6,097 nucleotides of DNA. Origin: Fidelibacterota bacterium (GTDB taxonomy: Bacteria; Fidelibacterota; Marinisomatia; Marinisomatales; UBA8229). Made by a program: the position numbers and the translations under genes. The notes below the pieces were generated by a model. That model ran no database searches. It saw nothing but the letters and a program-made list of their open reading frames with translations, and had not been told where the DNA came from. The DNA is taken from assembly GCA_003535775.1 (NCBI GenBank), contig DPYO01000203.1:1-6097 (forward strand). Direction: 5' to 3'. Each line of letters opens with the position of its first letter. The stretch's first letter is position 1. Positions 5,912 through 6,097 of the stretch are shown in pieces.

Positions 5912-6097
5912 ATGGCTGATTTCGTACATCTACATAATCATTCTGATTTCTCCTTGCAGGATGGCGCTCAGTCCGTGCAGATGCTCTGCGATAGGGTTGA
6001 CGATTTGGGAATGAACAGTATTGCTCTCACCGAACACGGCAATTTATTTTCTATGATTCCTTTTTATAAAACTGCCCGGAAAAAAGGCATCAAACCA
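5912..6097 (+). CDS. dnaE: DNA polymerase III alpha subunit, N-terminal PHP domain (3'-truncated by window edge)
   Basis: The first 62 codons of the replicative DNA polymerase catalytic subunit, open to the last base of the window. The start Met-Ala-Asp-Phe-Val-His-Leu-His-Asn-His-Ser-Asp-Phe-Ser-Leu-Gln-Asp-Gly-Ala is the classic opening of the DnaE PHP domain. Ile-Ala-Leu-Thr-Glu-His-Gly-Asn-Leu (37-45) is the second PHP motif, and Phe-Tyr-Lys-Thr-Ala (51-55) then Gly-Ile-Lys-Pro (59-62) match the following helix and strand. His8 and His10 (HxH), together with Glu41-His42, retain potential metal ligands that are lost in E. coli DnaE. The domain could therefore bind metal and perhaps have proofreading-type activity; that is inference. 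The ATG is clear, with nothing conserved upstream of it and no strong Shine-Dalgarno site. Roughly 1,000 or more residues should follow outside the window. Confidence 0.95.
   Translation, partial: MADFVHLHNHSDFSLQDGAQSVQMLCDRVDDLGMNSIALTEHGNLFSMIPFYKTARKKGIKP

Noticed and set aside
1..6097. Mobile element, CRISPR or defence island
   Set aside because: No transposase, integrase, terminal inverted repeats, spaced direct repeats or defence-type domains were found. Gene content is housekeeping or envelope in character.

Overview
The window is a gene-dense stretch of a bacterial chromosome with moderately low GC and AT-rich gaps between genes. It holds nine protein genes, two of them cut by the window edges. 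A lipobox lipoprotein, an exported glutathione peroxidase and a protein-isoaspartate methyltransferase suggest a Gram-negative-type bacterium. The DnaE start, several weak Shine-Dalgarno sites and the AT-rich intergenic repeats would suit a lineage near the Fibrobacteres-Chlorobi-Bacteroidetes (FCB) / Marinimicrobia assemblage. That placement is a guess from sequence feel, not a test. No tRNA, rRNA, CRISPR array, transposase or integrase is visible.

Layout. (1) 1-2562, plus strand: a tight run of three genes. These are the 3' part of pcm (protein-L-isoaspartate O-methyltransferase), a double-GNAT acetyltransferase and a C45-family Ntn acyltransferase/hydrolase. The second and third genes start with TTG and touch or overlap the stop codon before them. 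(2) 2559-3161, minus strand: an exported glutathione peroxidase-family protein whose stop codon overlaps the C45 stop codon tail to tail. (3) 3162-3265: a 104-bp AT-rich divergent promoter region. (4) 3266-5054, plus strand: a second coupled run of three genes. It encodes a six-helix membrane protein resembling DUF998, a homocysteine S-methyltransferase-family enzyme (true start 3946) and a 64-residue PGPGW-like membrane protein with a TTG start. (5) 5124-5765: a lipoprotein with an HExxH zinc-protease signature of the basic secretory protein type. (6) 5766-5911: an intergenic gap with a 7-bp tandem repeat. (7) 5912 to the end: the first 62 codons of dnaE (DNA polymerase III alpha), beginning with its PHP domain.

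Functionally this is mostly repair and maintenance: isoaspartyl protein repair, peroxide removal, methionine/homocysteine methyl transfer, and envelope proteins. The gene order does not point clearly to one pathway. The least ordinary items are the GNAT plus C45 acyltransferase pair, the repeated use of TTG starts at coupled gene junctions, the tail-to-tail stop overlap, and the heptamer repeat upstream of dnaE.
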